Source: Bolinopsis microptera (lineage: Eukaryota; Ctenophora; Tentaculata; Lobata; Bolinopsidae). Taken from it: a stretch of 64,000 nucleotides of DNA. The position numbers were made by a program, and so were the translations under genes. The stretch covers positions 12,516,635 to 12,580,634 of the forward strand of contig NC_087079.1 in assembly GCF_026151205.1 (NCBI RefSeq). Direction: 5' to 3'. Every line of letters starts with the position of its first letter. The stretch's first letter is position 1. This document shows, piece by piece, positions 1 through 12,920 of this stretch. The notes under the pieces were generated by a model that saw only the letters and a program-made list of their open reading frames with translations, was not told the origin of the DNA and ran no database searches.

Positions 1-83
1 GTTTCAAAAACGAAATATCGAATGATATAATTAAATATTATAATAATAATATCGAATAATATCCACTAACCTCTGCCTCTCAG

Positions 84-212
84 GCATTTACTCCGCAAGA
101 CATACCGCTCTGAGATGTGGGGTGCCACTTGAACGTCCTGCCTACATGATCAACAGACTCTGTGGCAGTGGCTTCCAGTCTGTGGTCAACGCCGCTCAGG
201 AAATCATGCTGG
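84..212 (+). CDS. ACAA2: ACAA2-like 3-ketoacyl-CoA thiolase, internal exon (first one visible)
   Basis: This exon lies between a CTCTCAG acceptor and a GTAGGT donor and reads for 42 codons in the frame that enters with two bases. It encodes the thiolase N-terminal catalytic segment with NRLCGSGFQS, where the cysteine is the acyl-accepting nucleophile of the family. It leaves one base of a split codon, which matches the phase of the exon at 8632. The exons for roughly the first 65-75 residues, including any mitochondrial targeting sequence, lie before the window. The gene continues at 8632 after an intron of about 8.4 kb that contains other genes. Confidence 0.93.
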
Positions 213-643
213 GTAGGTTTGTTGTCTGTTTGTTTTCTGTTTTTTGTCTGTTTGTGACGTCACAATCTCCCAATCCCCTCCCAATCCACCAGCAATGATA
301 TTACTCATTTGTTTTGTTTTGAAACCCCACGGTGGAGGTTGGCGTGTGCCGCAATTTATTAATCAATGGTTATTACATAAATGAAATTATAGAAGTCACA
401 CTAAAATATAATAATGTAAAATAAAATATATTAAAATAAATGCCCTACTAAAAGTACTATATAACTAACGGTCTGCAAAACTGGTTGAAGTCGCAATTTG
501 TAAACATGCTAATTACTATTTAATAATAATAGATAAAAAGTTTTGCGCGGCAGATGTAAATTCGGCATTGCATAATGGCAGTGAAATTAAAATGATATGT
601 TGTTGATAAAATATCATGGTCATTTGTCGCGAGTGATCTTTCT
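213..643. other. start of thiolase intron 1; no gene
   Basis: Intronic AT-rich sequence after the GTAGGT donor. The only notable motif is a perfect 14-bp palindrome at 252-265 centred on the CRE core TGACGTCA. The right part is presumably the untranslated 3' end of the minus-strand LINE that follows, but its outer boundary is not visible. Confidence 0.5.
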
Positions 644-3600
644 TTACGCGTTGTCGCTTACTAACTCGGTGTTGTAGTCTATCTGCGAGCGCCCTTCTCT
701 TTGAGACTTTCTTAGCCCAGGTATACTATAAAGTAAGAAATTTGGCCAATTTTCATCGTCTCCTGAGCTTTGCAGCTTGAGGAGTTCGCGCTTAGCTGAA
801 TTTTTAAAGATTTCAATTGAAAAGGTAGAACTTGGAATAGTTATATCCTTACTTTGTTTTGTAATAGAGAGCATGGGTCCTTTGAAGAAAAGAGTATTTC
901 TAAATGTTGGGCCGTTGTAAGTTGTGAACCAAGAAAGGTTATGTTCGTATGTGGAATTATAGGTGGGAATATCGCGAGGGAAAAGTTCTTTGATGGATTT
1001 AGGGAGAAGGCTTGGCATGTTCCTTACTTTGTGTAGTAGAATAAGAGCGTTTTTTACAATGACGCTATGGACTGTTAGGATATTATGCAATCTAAACGCA
1101 CTTTTTGTGTGCTCCGGGGGATTGCCGTCTTTATATCTATAATTTACATATCCTGACATAACAGCTCTAATTCCCTGCTTTTGCTTGGTGAACAGAGATT
1201 CAATGTGACATTTTGAGGCAAATCCCCACACTAAGGAACAGAAATTTAGATGGGATTGGGTAAGGCTTTGGAAAATGTTTAGGCGGGCTTTGATAGGTAG
1301 AAGGTGCTTTAGCTTATACATAACTCCGAGGTAGCGACCCATCTTTATTTTAACTGCCGTAATGTGTTTTTGCCAAGTGAGCTTTTCGTCTAGGATCACT
1401 CCTAAAAATCTTGCTTCAGTCTTACGTTCGATTACAGTGTTGTCAATGGACAAATTAAAGCCGCTGAAGTCGATTCTTTTTCTAGTGAAAATCATGTAAC
1501 ACGTCTTTTTTACATTTAAAGATAGCCCATTAGCACCTACCCAATCTACAAGACGTGAAATTAGCTGATTAGCTTTTAATTGTATTTCTTTCTAGGGTGG
1601 TTCCACTAATTAATATGTTTGCGTCGTCGGCATAAAGGATGAACTTTGCAAAATCACTAATTCCAGGTAGGTCGTTTATATAAATTACAAATAAGAGAGG
1701 TCCTAAAATGCTACCCTGAGGTACGCCGTAAACTATGGGCATGCTAGAAGAGCAAATTCCGTTTAAAGTTACGTATTGAGATCGATTACAAAGGTAAGAT
1801 CTAAACCATTCGTGCGCGACTCCCCTGATCCCACAATGGTCAAGCTTCTTAAGTAAGGTCTCATGATCAAGCACGTCAAAGGCTTTACTGTAATCGAGCA
1901 GGAGCAGTAGGGAAATTTGTTTCTTATTCAGAGAGTGTAGTATAGAATTTTGGGCATTGAGCAGTGCATGTTCGCACGATCTTCCTGGCCGAAATCCGTA
2001 TTGATTTTCGATAAGAGAATCGTTCTTATCTAAAAATTCTAAAACACGAGCATGCATAAGTTTCTCATAAATTTTCGAGAATGATCCCAAAAGAGAGATC
2101 GGCCTATAATTAGCTACTTCCAATTTTGAACCACCTTTGTGGATAGGAACGACTTTCGCAGTTTTTAGAGCATTTGGGAAGGTACCACTGGAGAACGAAC
2201 AGTTAATGACATTAGCTAGTGCCCTGGTAAAGTTTTCGCAGCTGTTTGCAATTTTCAATGGCTCAATTTTACAATCGAGTGTGGACTTGTTCTTAAGCCC
2301 TGATATTATCTTTTGGACTTCACCGTGTGATGTAGGCTTAAGAAACATCGAGTTACTACACGAAGCCTTAAGAAAATGCTTGAAACCACCTGGGTCAAAG
2401 GTTCGACGGGCAGCGATTTGCCTCTTGATACTGGCTGCAATACCGGAGAAGTAGCCGTTAAATTTCTCAGCGACTGCCAGATCGGAGCTTATAATCGTGC
2501 CATCGTCGTCCTTCAGACGGGTGTGTCCGAACTTTTTTCTGTTACGGTTCAGGAGGCCATTGATAATTTTCCATTGATTTTTAGAGCAGTTTTGGTATTT
2601 GTCAAACATTTTCTTATAGTACTTTTCTTTGGCTAGATTCACATGTTTGTGACAAAACTTTTTCATTTTATCATACGCGTCGCAGTTTTTTTGTGATGGA
2701 TTTATAGTTTTTTCAAAAAAAGTAACTTCTTGCGGTTGCATGCCGCCTCAAGCCAGGGTAAGATCCAAGGCTTTGGGTCAGCTCTTTCGAATTTTCTTCT
2801 CGAACTGTCGCGCTTCAGGGGGAATGCAGTATTGTAGTGTTTCATGTACGTTTGATAGATGGAATTGTATTGTTCATCAGCGCACGTTGAGGAGGTAGCA
2901 TCATCCCAGGTCTCACTTACAATAAGCTCTTTGAATTTAGCATGATTAGCTTCGTTAAATACACGGGCCTCTATTTTCAAGCTAGTGTTGTTGTTCTTTA
3001 CACGTTGACTACGGAATCGCTCGTTCAAACTAGGTGTGGCTCCTAAACTAATGGTCGTGCTAACCGCGAGATGATCTGACATATCCAACGTCACGACATT
3101 ACAACTAATAACGTTGGTCACGTGATTAGTATACACGTGATCAATAAGCGTTGCACTGTGGTCAGTTACCCTGGTAGGCTTGGAGACAGTCTGGGCAAAC
3201 CCATATTTTTCTAGTAAGCTTATAAGATCCTGGCTGTAAGCGTCGGTATCGTATTTTATAAGATCAATATTTGCATCACCCAGGAAGACTATCTGCTTTC
3301 TGGAGTGTCTATCAAGACCCCTGAGCACGTTTTCAAACTTTTCAAGGAATTTTTTAGGGCTTGTGGATGGCGAGCGGTAGAAATTTACGATGATTTTTGT
3401 CTTATTTCCGTTTTTAAAATTGTTGATTTTAAGCAATTGAAATTCTCCGCAAGTAACTTCTTCTGGACTCAGATTGAGTTCGAGTTCCTGTATTTTATCG
3501 TAATCACAAACGCGTTTGTTAACATAGAGCGCAAGACCACCTCCTTTTCCAGATTTACGTGCAGGTTCTTTGATAAAGGGCTCGTAAAACTGTTCGATTT

Positions 3601-4126
3601 CAATGTCGTTCAGACCATTAGGAAGATTAGAAATTTTACAGTTGGTTTCATTGAGGCAGATGAGGTCAAATTTGGAGAATGTTTCTATTTCTTCTCTAAA
3701 ATTCGAGATATTCTTCACGAGTGATCTAACGTTTAACGAAAGTATCTTAATTTCGCGATTGCTAGGGGTCTTGATATTATCAGGGTGTTGGTACTTACAG
3801 CTAACCAATATCTCCGATATACAATTGTTGAGATCGATTTCGCTGGAATCTATTTCATCAGTAAGTTTGCCTATTTGATTCAGTACGTGAGAACGAATAT
3901 AGGGGTTAAAAGTGGGGGTTATTGTATTGTAATTATCATTAAGTTCGTAGGAAGTTACTCTATAGCCAGGTATTAGGTTTAGACAGCATGTAATACAACC
4001 AAGATAATCTTTGAGGCATTTTTTATGAACTGGTTTGTCACATAGAGGACAAATGAAAACATTTCTAGGAGCATAAGACCACCCGAAGCAACTTGAGCAT
4101 TGTGATTTGAAACTAGGTTCAACCAT
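644..4126 (-). mobile_element. CR1-like non-LTR retrotransposon (endonuclease + reverse transcriptase), frameshifted
   Basis: Read on the minus strand, the coding region begins at 4126. It opens with a PHD-type C4HC3 zinc finger (Cys10, 13, 26, 29, His34, Cys37, 44, 47). An EEP endonuclease follows with SLNVRSL, LNETN, FLGDANIDL and SDHLAVS. Reverse transcriptase follows with LLLDYSKAFD, GVPQGSILGPLLF and YADDANIL, then a C-terminal region ending in a stop at 644. The frame breaks twice. One base appears lost in a T-run (minus strand) near 2715, and one A appears gained in an A-run near 1578. On both sides the sequence stays clearly LINE-like. The combination points to the CR1/Jockey superfamily; exact clade not determined. 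It lies antisense inside thiolase intron 1. No clear target-site duplication or 3' microsatellite was found. Confidence 0.88.
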
Positions 4127-4786
4127 TGTTCAAGATGTGTAAATACCAGATATCTGTGAATAATTAAGTAAGATATTAAAAAGATAAGAGTGTAAAGTAT
4201 GGTGTATAGAATAGCTTGTACAGTCTAAGAATATGTATAAAATGCCAATGTGTGTGCGTGTGAATGAATGAGGAATAAACTGTGTGCTGAGAAAGCGTAA
4301 AGAAGAAAAAGAAAACTTGTTAGACCTACCTATCAAGAACTATACAGCTCTGTGTGTAGATAGAATCGTAACGTAGTCTACAATATTACAAACTCAGTGA
4401 ATGGCGAGGTTTAATCTATTGACGAATCGGTTATTTAGGTGTGTAATGATATGGCATCACGGTGTTTGTGGTTGAAGCCTATATAAATATTTGTTATTGG
4501 TGAACCAAGACACTATGATGATTGCTTTTCTAATTAATATTGACTATTATTTTGTTTTATTCTTGCAAGCAACCGATATTTTTCTTGGGTTATTGCCTAC
4601 CACTCCTACGATTGCTTTTCTTGGGTTATTGCTAGCCCTAGAACTTGATTGCTTTTTTATTACGATTGCTTTTTATTACTTGCAACACGTTTCATTTTGT
4701 GGGGTTTATTATTTAAGTTTAAGGAGCAAAATTCAGAGTTTCAAGTTGATACAACACCCGGTATTAACTAACTGGTGAAAAATACA
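4127..4786. other. LINE 5' flank / intron sequence, no gene seen
   Basis: AT-rich sequence upstream of the LINE start codon. It may include its 5' UTR. No other open frame with protein-like composition was seen. Confidence 0.4.
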
Positions 4787-5002
4787 GTGTCAATACCCAA
4801 TACCAGCATGTTTTAAAGTGCATTGTCAATACTCAATACCAGCATATTTTAAAGTACAGTGTCAATACTCAATACCAGCATGTTTTAAAGTACAGTGTCA
4901 ATACTAAATACCACCATGTATTAAAGTACAGTGTCAATACTCAAAGCCAGTATGTTTTAAAGTGCAGTGTCAATACTCAATACCTGCATGTTTTAAAGTG
5001 CA
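4787..5002. repeat. 36-bp minisatellite, six copies
   Basis: Six units of 36 bp in direct tandem. Each has the core GTGTCAATACTCAATACCAG followed by CATGTTTTAAAGT, with a few substitutions between copies. It lies in thiolase intron 1 between the LINE and the calcium-sensor gene. Confidence 0.9.
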
Positions 5003-5871
5003 CGATCTAATAAAGATGAACCTGTTATCCCTTAATCAGTCCTAGCCCGTTGTTACCAGGTCCCAATTTGTGTTCTAAGAAGCGACAAGTTGAACTCTGT
5101 CAGGAAACGTTAATAGCTGCGTTCACCGAGTGTTAAGTGACTAAAAATGCTGTCTTGAGATTAAAACCCCTCCTGTAACCGATCTGATAAGTATTGTATT
5201 GTACACGGCTGTTAGGAGAGTATAATTAGCCTTGCTAAGCCTACATAGCAACACATTTACTGAGACGGTAACAAGTTTGAAGCTAAAATGGCAAATGGTA
5301 AATGACAGACTTGTAATTTTTGTCATCCAAACGGCGAAGAATCCCTCTTTGTGGTATTCGTAAAACTTGGGTGACATTGGGATATTATCGTCTCAACTTA
5401 CGGATAAGCAATTCCAAAGACATTATTGTACTTAGATTTTCTATTCACATTTTAGACATTTTCGTGTTTGAATCCTCACAGACAATAATTAGTCATAACC
5501 ATATCCAAAGTTAAGACTGAGTTAAAATTAATCGTTGTTAAATGATAACTCTATGGCGATCAAACCACGAATGTGACACAAGCAATACAATTATTTTGTC
5601 TAATTACTTAATTGCGAGTTCAACATGTAACATGCCACACATTACGTTTTCCGCTGTCTCTTGACGAGCGATCTTCCGCCCGGCCGGGGTTAACTATACT
5701 GGCCGGGCTGGGGAGACGTACAATATTGGGTGTTAACTATGCGGTGCCGGTAGATAACGCTCAAATTCTTTGTAGGAATGTAGACTGCTCTCTGTTGATC
5801 ACTTCTCTTATTTTATCGTTTGATCGCTCTTCTACTTTTTTCTTTAAACGATTTTATTTGCCCTAGTAGTA
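5003..5871. other. upstream region of the calcium-sensor gene
   Basis: No exon is recognisable. It presumably includes the promoter and 5' UTR of the gene at 5872. A GC-richer patch near 5670-5720 stands out, but no core promoter motif can be assigned with confidence. Confidence 0.35.
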
Positions 5872-6441
5872 ATGGGAAAACAGAACAGCAAACTTAAACC
5901 GGAGGGAATGTCCGATCTCCGTGAAATGACCAGGTTCTCAACAAAGGAATTGAAGTTATGGTACAGGGGCTTCCTGCACGACTGTCCCAGTGGAACGCTA
6001 GATATAGAAGAGTTCAAGAAGATCTACGGCACGTTCTTCCCTTGCGGAGACGCCGCGCTGTTTGCTGAGCACGTGTTCAGAACATTTGATGCTAACGGGG
6101 ATGGGTTTATAGATTTCAGGGAGTTTATAATTGCTTTGTCTGTCACCTCACGAGGGACACTCGATGAGAAGCTGAAGTGGGCGTTCAGTATGTATGATTT
6201 GGATGGAAACGGAGACATCTCCAAGGATGAGATGCTGGAGATAGTGATGGCTATCTATAAAATGGTAAACAACACGGACATGCCAGAGGACGAGAATACG
6301 CCGGAGAAACGGGTTGACAAGATCTACAGAGAGATGGACAAGGACTCGGACGGTAGACTGTCGATGGAAGAGTTTATTGAGGGGACGAAGAAGGATATAA
6401 GTATCGTGAAGCTGCTACAATGTGATGTTACTGGAGTGTAG
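5872..6441 (+). CDS. neurocalcin/hippocalcin/VILIP-family neuronal calcium sensor
   Basis: An intact 189-aa protein encoded without introns. It starts MGKQNSKL, the family's N-myristoylation signal (Gly2), so a calcium-dependent myristoyl switch at membranes is expected. EF-hand 1 (about residues 37-48) carries the family's degenerate CPSG loop and should not bind calcium. EF2 (73-84, [12 protein letters not shown]), EF3 (109-120, [12 protein letters not shown]) and EF4 (156-167, [12 protein letters not shown]) have full acidic ligand sets. [15 protein letters not shown] and [17 protein letters not shown] are near-identical to animal neurocalcin/hippocalcin proteins, and length is normal for the family. 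The gene lies wholly inside thiolase intron 1. The lack of introns could mean a retrogene or simple intron loss. It converges on the GPCR gene at 6953-8002. Confidence 0.96.
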   Translation: MGKQNSKLKPEGMSDLREMTRFSTKELKLWYRGFLHDCPSGTLDIEEFKKIYGTFFPCGDAALFAEHVFRTFDANGDGFIDFREFIIALSVTSRGTLDEKLKWAFSMYDLDGNGDISKDEMLEIVMAIYKMVNNTDMPEDENTPEKRVDKIYREMDKDSDGRLSMEEFIEGTKKDISIVKLLQCDVTGV

Positions 6442-6486
6442 AGTCGTTCTGTTAGAGAGTTAGAGTATAATCTCTAGGAATGTAGA

Positions 6487-6618
6487 GAGATGTTGCAGAT
6501 AGTTAAGGCTATCTATAAAATCTAGATGGATATGCCACAAAAATTGACCCTGGAACAGGGTAGACAATTGGGCGACGCGGACGGGCGACTTTTATTTGAA
6601 GATCTTTATTGTTGAAGA
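6487..6618 (+). pseudogene. decayed partial duplicate of the EF3-EF4 region of the adjacent calcium-sensor gene
   Basis: Starting 45 bp after the stop of the intact gene, the sequence repeats, in order and with many substitutions and deletions, the coding stretch from 6229 to about 6390. GAGATG-TG-AGATAGT is followed by a shared GGCTATCTATAAAAT block, then GGA(C/T)ATGCCA, then AACGGGT/AACAGGGT-GACAA, then the EF4-coding GAC-CGGACGG stretch and GAAGA-TTTATTG. Frameshifts and an in-frame TAG make it non-functional. It probably lies in the 3' UTR of the intact gene. Confidence 0.8.
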
Positions 6619-6788
6619 ATTGGCCTTGTTTTGTCGTGATACTTTTAGTGGAGTTTGTGCATAAATGAAGAATTTTATGAAACTGTTGCTTTATTACTTC
6701 ACACCATTCTAGAGTTATTTGAAAAATCTTGTTAAACTCAGGAAACAGAAATGGTTAAAGTTTATGAATGTGACTGTGAAATCATTAT

Positions 6789-6794
6789 AATAAA
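6789..6794 (+). promoter_or_regulatory. candidate poly(A) signal AATAAA of the calcium-sensor gene
   Basis: First AATAAA on + downstream of the stop at 6441, with T-rich sequence after it. Confidence 0.5.
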
Positions 6795-6824
6795 TCTTCT
6801 TAGTAATCTCGTATGCTAGATTTG

Positions 6825-6830
6825 TTTATT
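6825..6830 (-). promoter_or_regulatory. candidate poly(A) signal of the GPCR gene
   Basis: TTTATT on +, which reads AATAAA on -, about 125 bp past the GPCR stop codon. It lies only about 30 bp from the opposing poly(A) signal of the calcium-sensor gene, so the two convergent transcripts would nearly touch or overlap. Confidence 0.45.
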
Positions 6831-6952
6831 AGTATTAACTTTTGAAGAATCACAAAACGTTCTTACTCTGATTAAATTCAAGTTTCCTTAGTTAGTAAAC
6901 TTTGTTCAAAACTAGCACTATTAACAGTTAAAACAGTTATCTAGTTAGTTAG

Positions 6953-8002
6953 TTAGTTCCCTATTGCTGACACCACTTGCACTTGCTGAGGAGCACCGTT
7001 GTGTGCCGGTGTCACTACACTCTGTCCTCTACATCTGTAACAAATTCTTCTCATTCCGGACAAGACGAACTCTCTTAAAGAGTCCATTCTCCAGAAGTAA
7101 AGAATTGGATTAACGGCAGAGTTAGCTGCAATAAGCAGCGTCATAGAAGCGTTTGCAAAGTATCCCTGATTATCAAAATCGTAAAAATCATAGAAATCGT
7201 CCATGTCTTTGCTGATGTGAAGAGCATAATTTCTCATTACCTTTCGCAGAACTAGTGGAACATTACAACACCCGTACAGTACTGCAAATAACAAAATGGT
7301 CACGGTTGCTTTATTCCTGGATCTTTGTAGCTCCGCCCCAAGCTCGCTATCATTCTTGTTGAGCAGCACAGCAGATATAATGCAACTTGTGGTGACTGCT
7401 ATCATTGGGGCCACAAACGAGAGCATTTCACTTCCCATCATGATGAAGTAACCAACAGTGGACCTGTGTGCAAGATACATTTCACAACGTACAAAGTAAG
7501 ATGAGTATACTATTTTAGTTCCTTCTAGAAGGTGGAATGCTATTAACCGAGCCAGTTGCAGTGCGAGAGAGCATGTAACTGCTAGAGTCATTGCCCTGGT
7601 GCTTTGTTGTTTAAAGGGTCTCATCAAGGAGTAAGTCCTACTGAAACACAAGCATATCACTAAGAATATACTGAACTTAGTGGCCCCATACCAACAGTAT
7701 ACCCAAGCATTGCAAAAGAAGTCGCTCTCAAACATACCAGGAGATCTGGAGGACAGGTATGAAACCCCTACAGGTAACACTACCACGCTGATAACAATAT
7801 CTGTAGCTGTTATCAGCAAGTATAACAGTCTAGAAATATCCCTCTTTTTGGAGAGGAAGTAGAGGAAGCTAGCACTGTTTCCTGTTGTCCCGACAAAGAA
7901 ACAGAGTAAACAGATAATTCCGTTTATAATATCTGCTGCTCGGTTGTAGATAAGAGGCTCTGGTGCAGATGTGGAGATGAGTGGACTATCCGTGATAGTC
8001 AT
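6953..8002 (-). CDS. class A (rhodopsin-like) G protein-coupled receptor, orphan
   Basis: A single-exon receptor of 349 aa with seven hydrophobic segments. The TM1 GN pair is at 41-42. TM2 has Asp68 within ATDIVISVVVLP. Cys97 before TM3 and Cys173 in the second extracellular loop should form the conserved disulfide. TM7 ends NPILY (298-302), the NPxxY motif. The usual DRY at the end of TM3 is replaced by SRT (121-123) followed by YSLMRPF, so the Asp/Glu is absent. TM6 lacks the CWxP motif. The tail has a Cys-rich CYRCR (321-325), a possible palmitoylation site. The ligand cannot be predicted. It is antisense to the thiolase gene, within its first visible intron. Confidence 0.9.
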   Translation of the reverse strand: MTITDSPLISTSAPEPLIYNRAADIINGIICLLCFFVGTTGNSASFLYFLSKKRDISRLLYLLITATDIVISVVVLPVGVSYLSSRSPGMFESDFFCNAWVYCWYGATKFSIFLVICLCFSRTYSLMRPFKQQSTRAMTLAVTCSLALQLARLIAFHLLEGTKIVYSSYFVRCEMYLAHRSTVGYFIMMGSEMLSFVAPMIAVTTSCIISAVLLNKNDSELGAELQRSRNKATVTILLFAVLYGCCNVPLVLRKVMRNYALHISKDMDDFYDFYDFDNQGYFANASMTLLIAANSAVNPILYFWRMDSLREFVLSGMRRICYRCRGQSVVTPAHNGAPQQVQVVSAIGN

Positions 8003-8631
8003 GGTTCTTCCAGTTTCTAACTAGCTTGGTGATAACTTTTGCTAGGTTATTGTTATAGTCTGCTTGAATAAGCTACAAAACTAAATTTATGAATATAACC
8101 CTAGTAAATTGAATTCAAACTAAGAATTGCCTTATATAATGTATGAAACGCCACATAAAACATAGCAACCGTAGATTTACTAGTAACTGGAGCTCAACCT
8201 CATCGCGGCCATATAATAACTAATGATATCGAGAGGCTAGGGACCTGACTAACAAACTTAAAATCGACTGGCTTAAAAACGCTCCAAATTTTAACATCAT
8301 TTCATTTTAAGTTGAACACCTGGCCAACTATCTCGATACTTAATGAGGATGTCTTTGAAAAATATTCAGGTCAAGTTTCAAATGTTTACGGTAATAAGTG
8401 TGACCGGCCGCGAACGAGATACAATCAGGAATCTTAGATCAATCCACTAATTATGATATCAAATTATGGGGAGAGTTATCTGAATCTTTGGCTTGATGAT
8501 CCAACATGTGTGATAATAGCAGCTGTTTCACTGTTTGTCAATTCATGGCTCTGGATTCTCCTGAAAGTGAGAATACCTAAGAAATGCAAGAATTAAAAAT
8601 TTCAATATTTCTCTAAATCCTGTTATTCCAG
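8003..8631. other. GPCR upstream region and end of thiolase intron 1
   Basis: No coding signal. It should contain the GPCR promoter (minus strand) and the acceptor tract of the thiolase exon at 8632. Confidence 0.4.
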
Positions 8632-10520
<1,889 letters not shown>

Positions 10521-11171
10521 AGTCGGAGGAATTTAGAACCTGTATACAAATACAATGAAATAGATGTTGAAACCAGACTGAATTGTATTGTCTTTTTCGA
10601 TTGTAGATTGTCATGGAGTTCCCGGCTAAATTTAATTAGACCCTAATTCTTATCAGATTGTAAATTAGTTACATATTAAATATTACTTGATTTGTTACTT
10701 TGATTTTTACGAAGTTAGAATAATTTAGCTTAAATTTGTTTTCGGGTTTGCGGATTTCTTTTCATAATTTATTGGATTTTCCCAACTTCTTTGAATAACA
10801 AATCAGAGAATAATATATTGACGCTAAGATCTGTTTGTATCTATTATCGAAATTGTTACAAAATTGGAATGGGCGTATTTACTTTTAATTCAATCATAAA
10901 CCTGATAGTTACAAAATATTCAGTCTCTATCACAAACACTCTTTCACACATAAATTGAATAGAAATAATTCTTTATCATTAACCAATTACACTGCTCAAC
11001 TTTAACTCAAGTCCGGTTAGGTTCTATTTGTAATTGATCCTTACTGCGAAATCTTCTTGGGGAGGATCCTTCCAACACTATCAGTTTCTGAAAAGAATAT
11101 TTCTGGTCAATCCGTCGTCCGTTATACAGTTTATAAAGAAAAAATCCAGTGATTGCATTGGCTTAGACTTA
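10521..11171. other. thiolase 3' UTR and intergenic sequence
   Basis: AT-rich, with ATTAAA at 10675-10680 as the likely poly(A) signal. No other gene seen. Confidence 0.4.
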
Positions 11172-11649
11172 GGGGTCGTTCACATATTACGAAATCAGCC
11201 GAGGGGGTGGGGGGCGGTTTTCAAATGCTTACGGTTGATTACGGGGGGGGGGGGGGTTTGGTCGTTGATTACGTAATCAAAATTTTAATTTTTTACCGAT
11301 TCTCGAAATAGTAAGTGCTTTGCGATTATTTCATTCATTAATCCGTTGCGATAGCTTTTAATAAATAAATGGCTTAACATAAATATGTAATAGATTACCT
11401 GGGGACCTCAGGCTATCATGTTCATTAACGAATAGAGATTCGGCGGAATGACAGGCTGAGCGCCGCCCAGTAAGTAATAGATAGTAATAAAATATAGAAG
11501 GGGGGTTGGGTCTCATGATTACGGGGGGGGGGGGGTCAAACCTTGATTACGTAATACAGGGGGGGGGGTTCGGTCTTGATTACGGTTGATTACGGAGGGG
11601 GGGGGTAAAATTTGCCAAAATATTGATTACGTAATCTGTGAACGACCCC
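11172..11649. mobile_element. PIF/Harbinger-type MITE with G-runs
   Basis: Inverted ends begin GGGGTCGTTCACA(T/G)ATTACG, about 25 bp and nearly perfect. Both ends are flanked by TTA (11169-11171 and 11650-11652), the 3-bp target duplication typical of PIF/Harbinger elements. The 478-bp interior has no transposase. It carries repeated GATTACG followed by runs of 9-13 G, and the palindrome GATTACGTAATC. A fragment of a related element is at 35956. Confidence 0.85.
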
Positions 11650-12349
11650 TTATCACTTAAATCTGCACCATGTAATGTGATTAGGGCTAATATGGGTAAT
11701 ATGTATATATGATTATATATGTGACTAGGCTATCAACTCCGATAATCGTAACGAATAATTCGTTAAAAATGTTATCTGTTTTAAAAATATATTTTAATCG
11801 GTACAAAAACTCACCAGAAATTTCCAAAAATACTGCCACAATATGCAATACAGTGAAATTTGAAGGAAATATTAGTGGTTTTGCCTCTCCCTGTTCCAAG
11901 AAACAGTCCCCAACGTCTTCTATTAGTAGTATGACAAACAAGGCAGATTACTTTACGTGAGCTTAAGAGGTTTGTCTGCATTTGCATCCTGCATTAACTG
12001 TAGAGCCCATGGGAGGCTGTGCACCTCAATCGTTACCTCAATCTGTTTATCTAAATAAAATAAAAGATTTCATACCGTTACTGTCTCCAAGATTTCATAC
12101 CGTTGGATAGTTTATATTTTATGACTTTGAGTAGGTTGACTCACTATTGCCATAATATATCCATTAAAAGTCTGAGTGTAGGCTCCAATCCAGCAGTTCC
12201 ATCAGTCTCCACTCTCCAGGCTTTAAAGACCACATTTCGCATTATTTCTCATTAACTTGAAAATGTTATTGATATCTAAGTTAAAAGGACACAGTGTAAA
12301 CCACTGTTGAACTTGAAAACTATATTTCGTCGGTCAACTGTTTAGTCAG
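11650..12349. other. intergenic, no gene seen
   Basis: AT-rich with short open frames on both strands but no recognisable domain or splice structure. Confidence 0.35.
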
Positions 12350-12732
12350 CAAGGTTGTTAAATACGTCAAATTTTCGTGAAATAATACGACGTATTCGGT
12401 TCTAATAATGAATACGTCGTAATACGCTGTAATACGGTAATTTCTATGGATTGTTAAAATTAAACACGTCCACGAATACGCCATAATACGTCGTAATACG
12501 CTGATTTGTCAAAATTAAACATTACAGCTGCGCGCCACCCCCATCATTGAATATCATGCATTAAAGCAGTGCAATTATATTTAAATTTGTAATAAAATTT
12601 CATGGATAATCCAATAAGCAAACAATTTTTTGCGCGCACGACACACCTTTTCGTAATACGTCAATTTTCGAGGATTAATACGTATTCGTATTCCAATACG
12701 TATTCCCTCCTAATACGTATTTAACAACCTTG
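12350..12732. mobile_element. 383-bp TIR element rich in AATACG motifs (hAT-like ends)
   Basis: The left end CAAGGTTGTTAAATACGT is the exact inverse of the right end. The interior is full of AATACG/CGTATT words in both orientations, so it can fold extensively. There is no coding capacity. The CAAGG termini resemble hAT ends. The flanking 8 bp do not match, so the family is not proven. Confidence 0.7.
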
Positions 12733-12920
12733 TAGTTGTAATAGTCAGGTTGAGGTGATCGCGTCAGTTTTACGTGAGTCAGTACTCAGCCACTATTATA
12801 TGTCGTAACTAGAGCTGTATCTTACTAATATCATGTTTATACAGAACTCCTCGTCAGTCGTCCCCCACTATACAATGTACATTGTATACAATGTACATTG
12901 CACAGTGTACATGTCAGTGT

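Noticed and set aside
2700-2741. Programmed ribosomal frameshift in the LINE
   Set aside because: The breaks are in simple A/T runs without a recognisable slippery-plus-pseudoknot layout, and a second break occurs within the RT-C-terminal region. Mutation or sequencing error is simpler.
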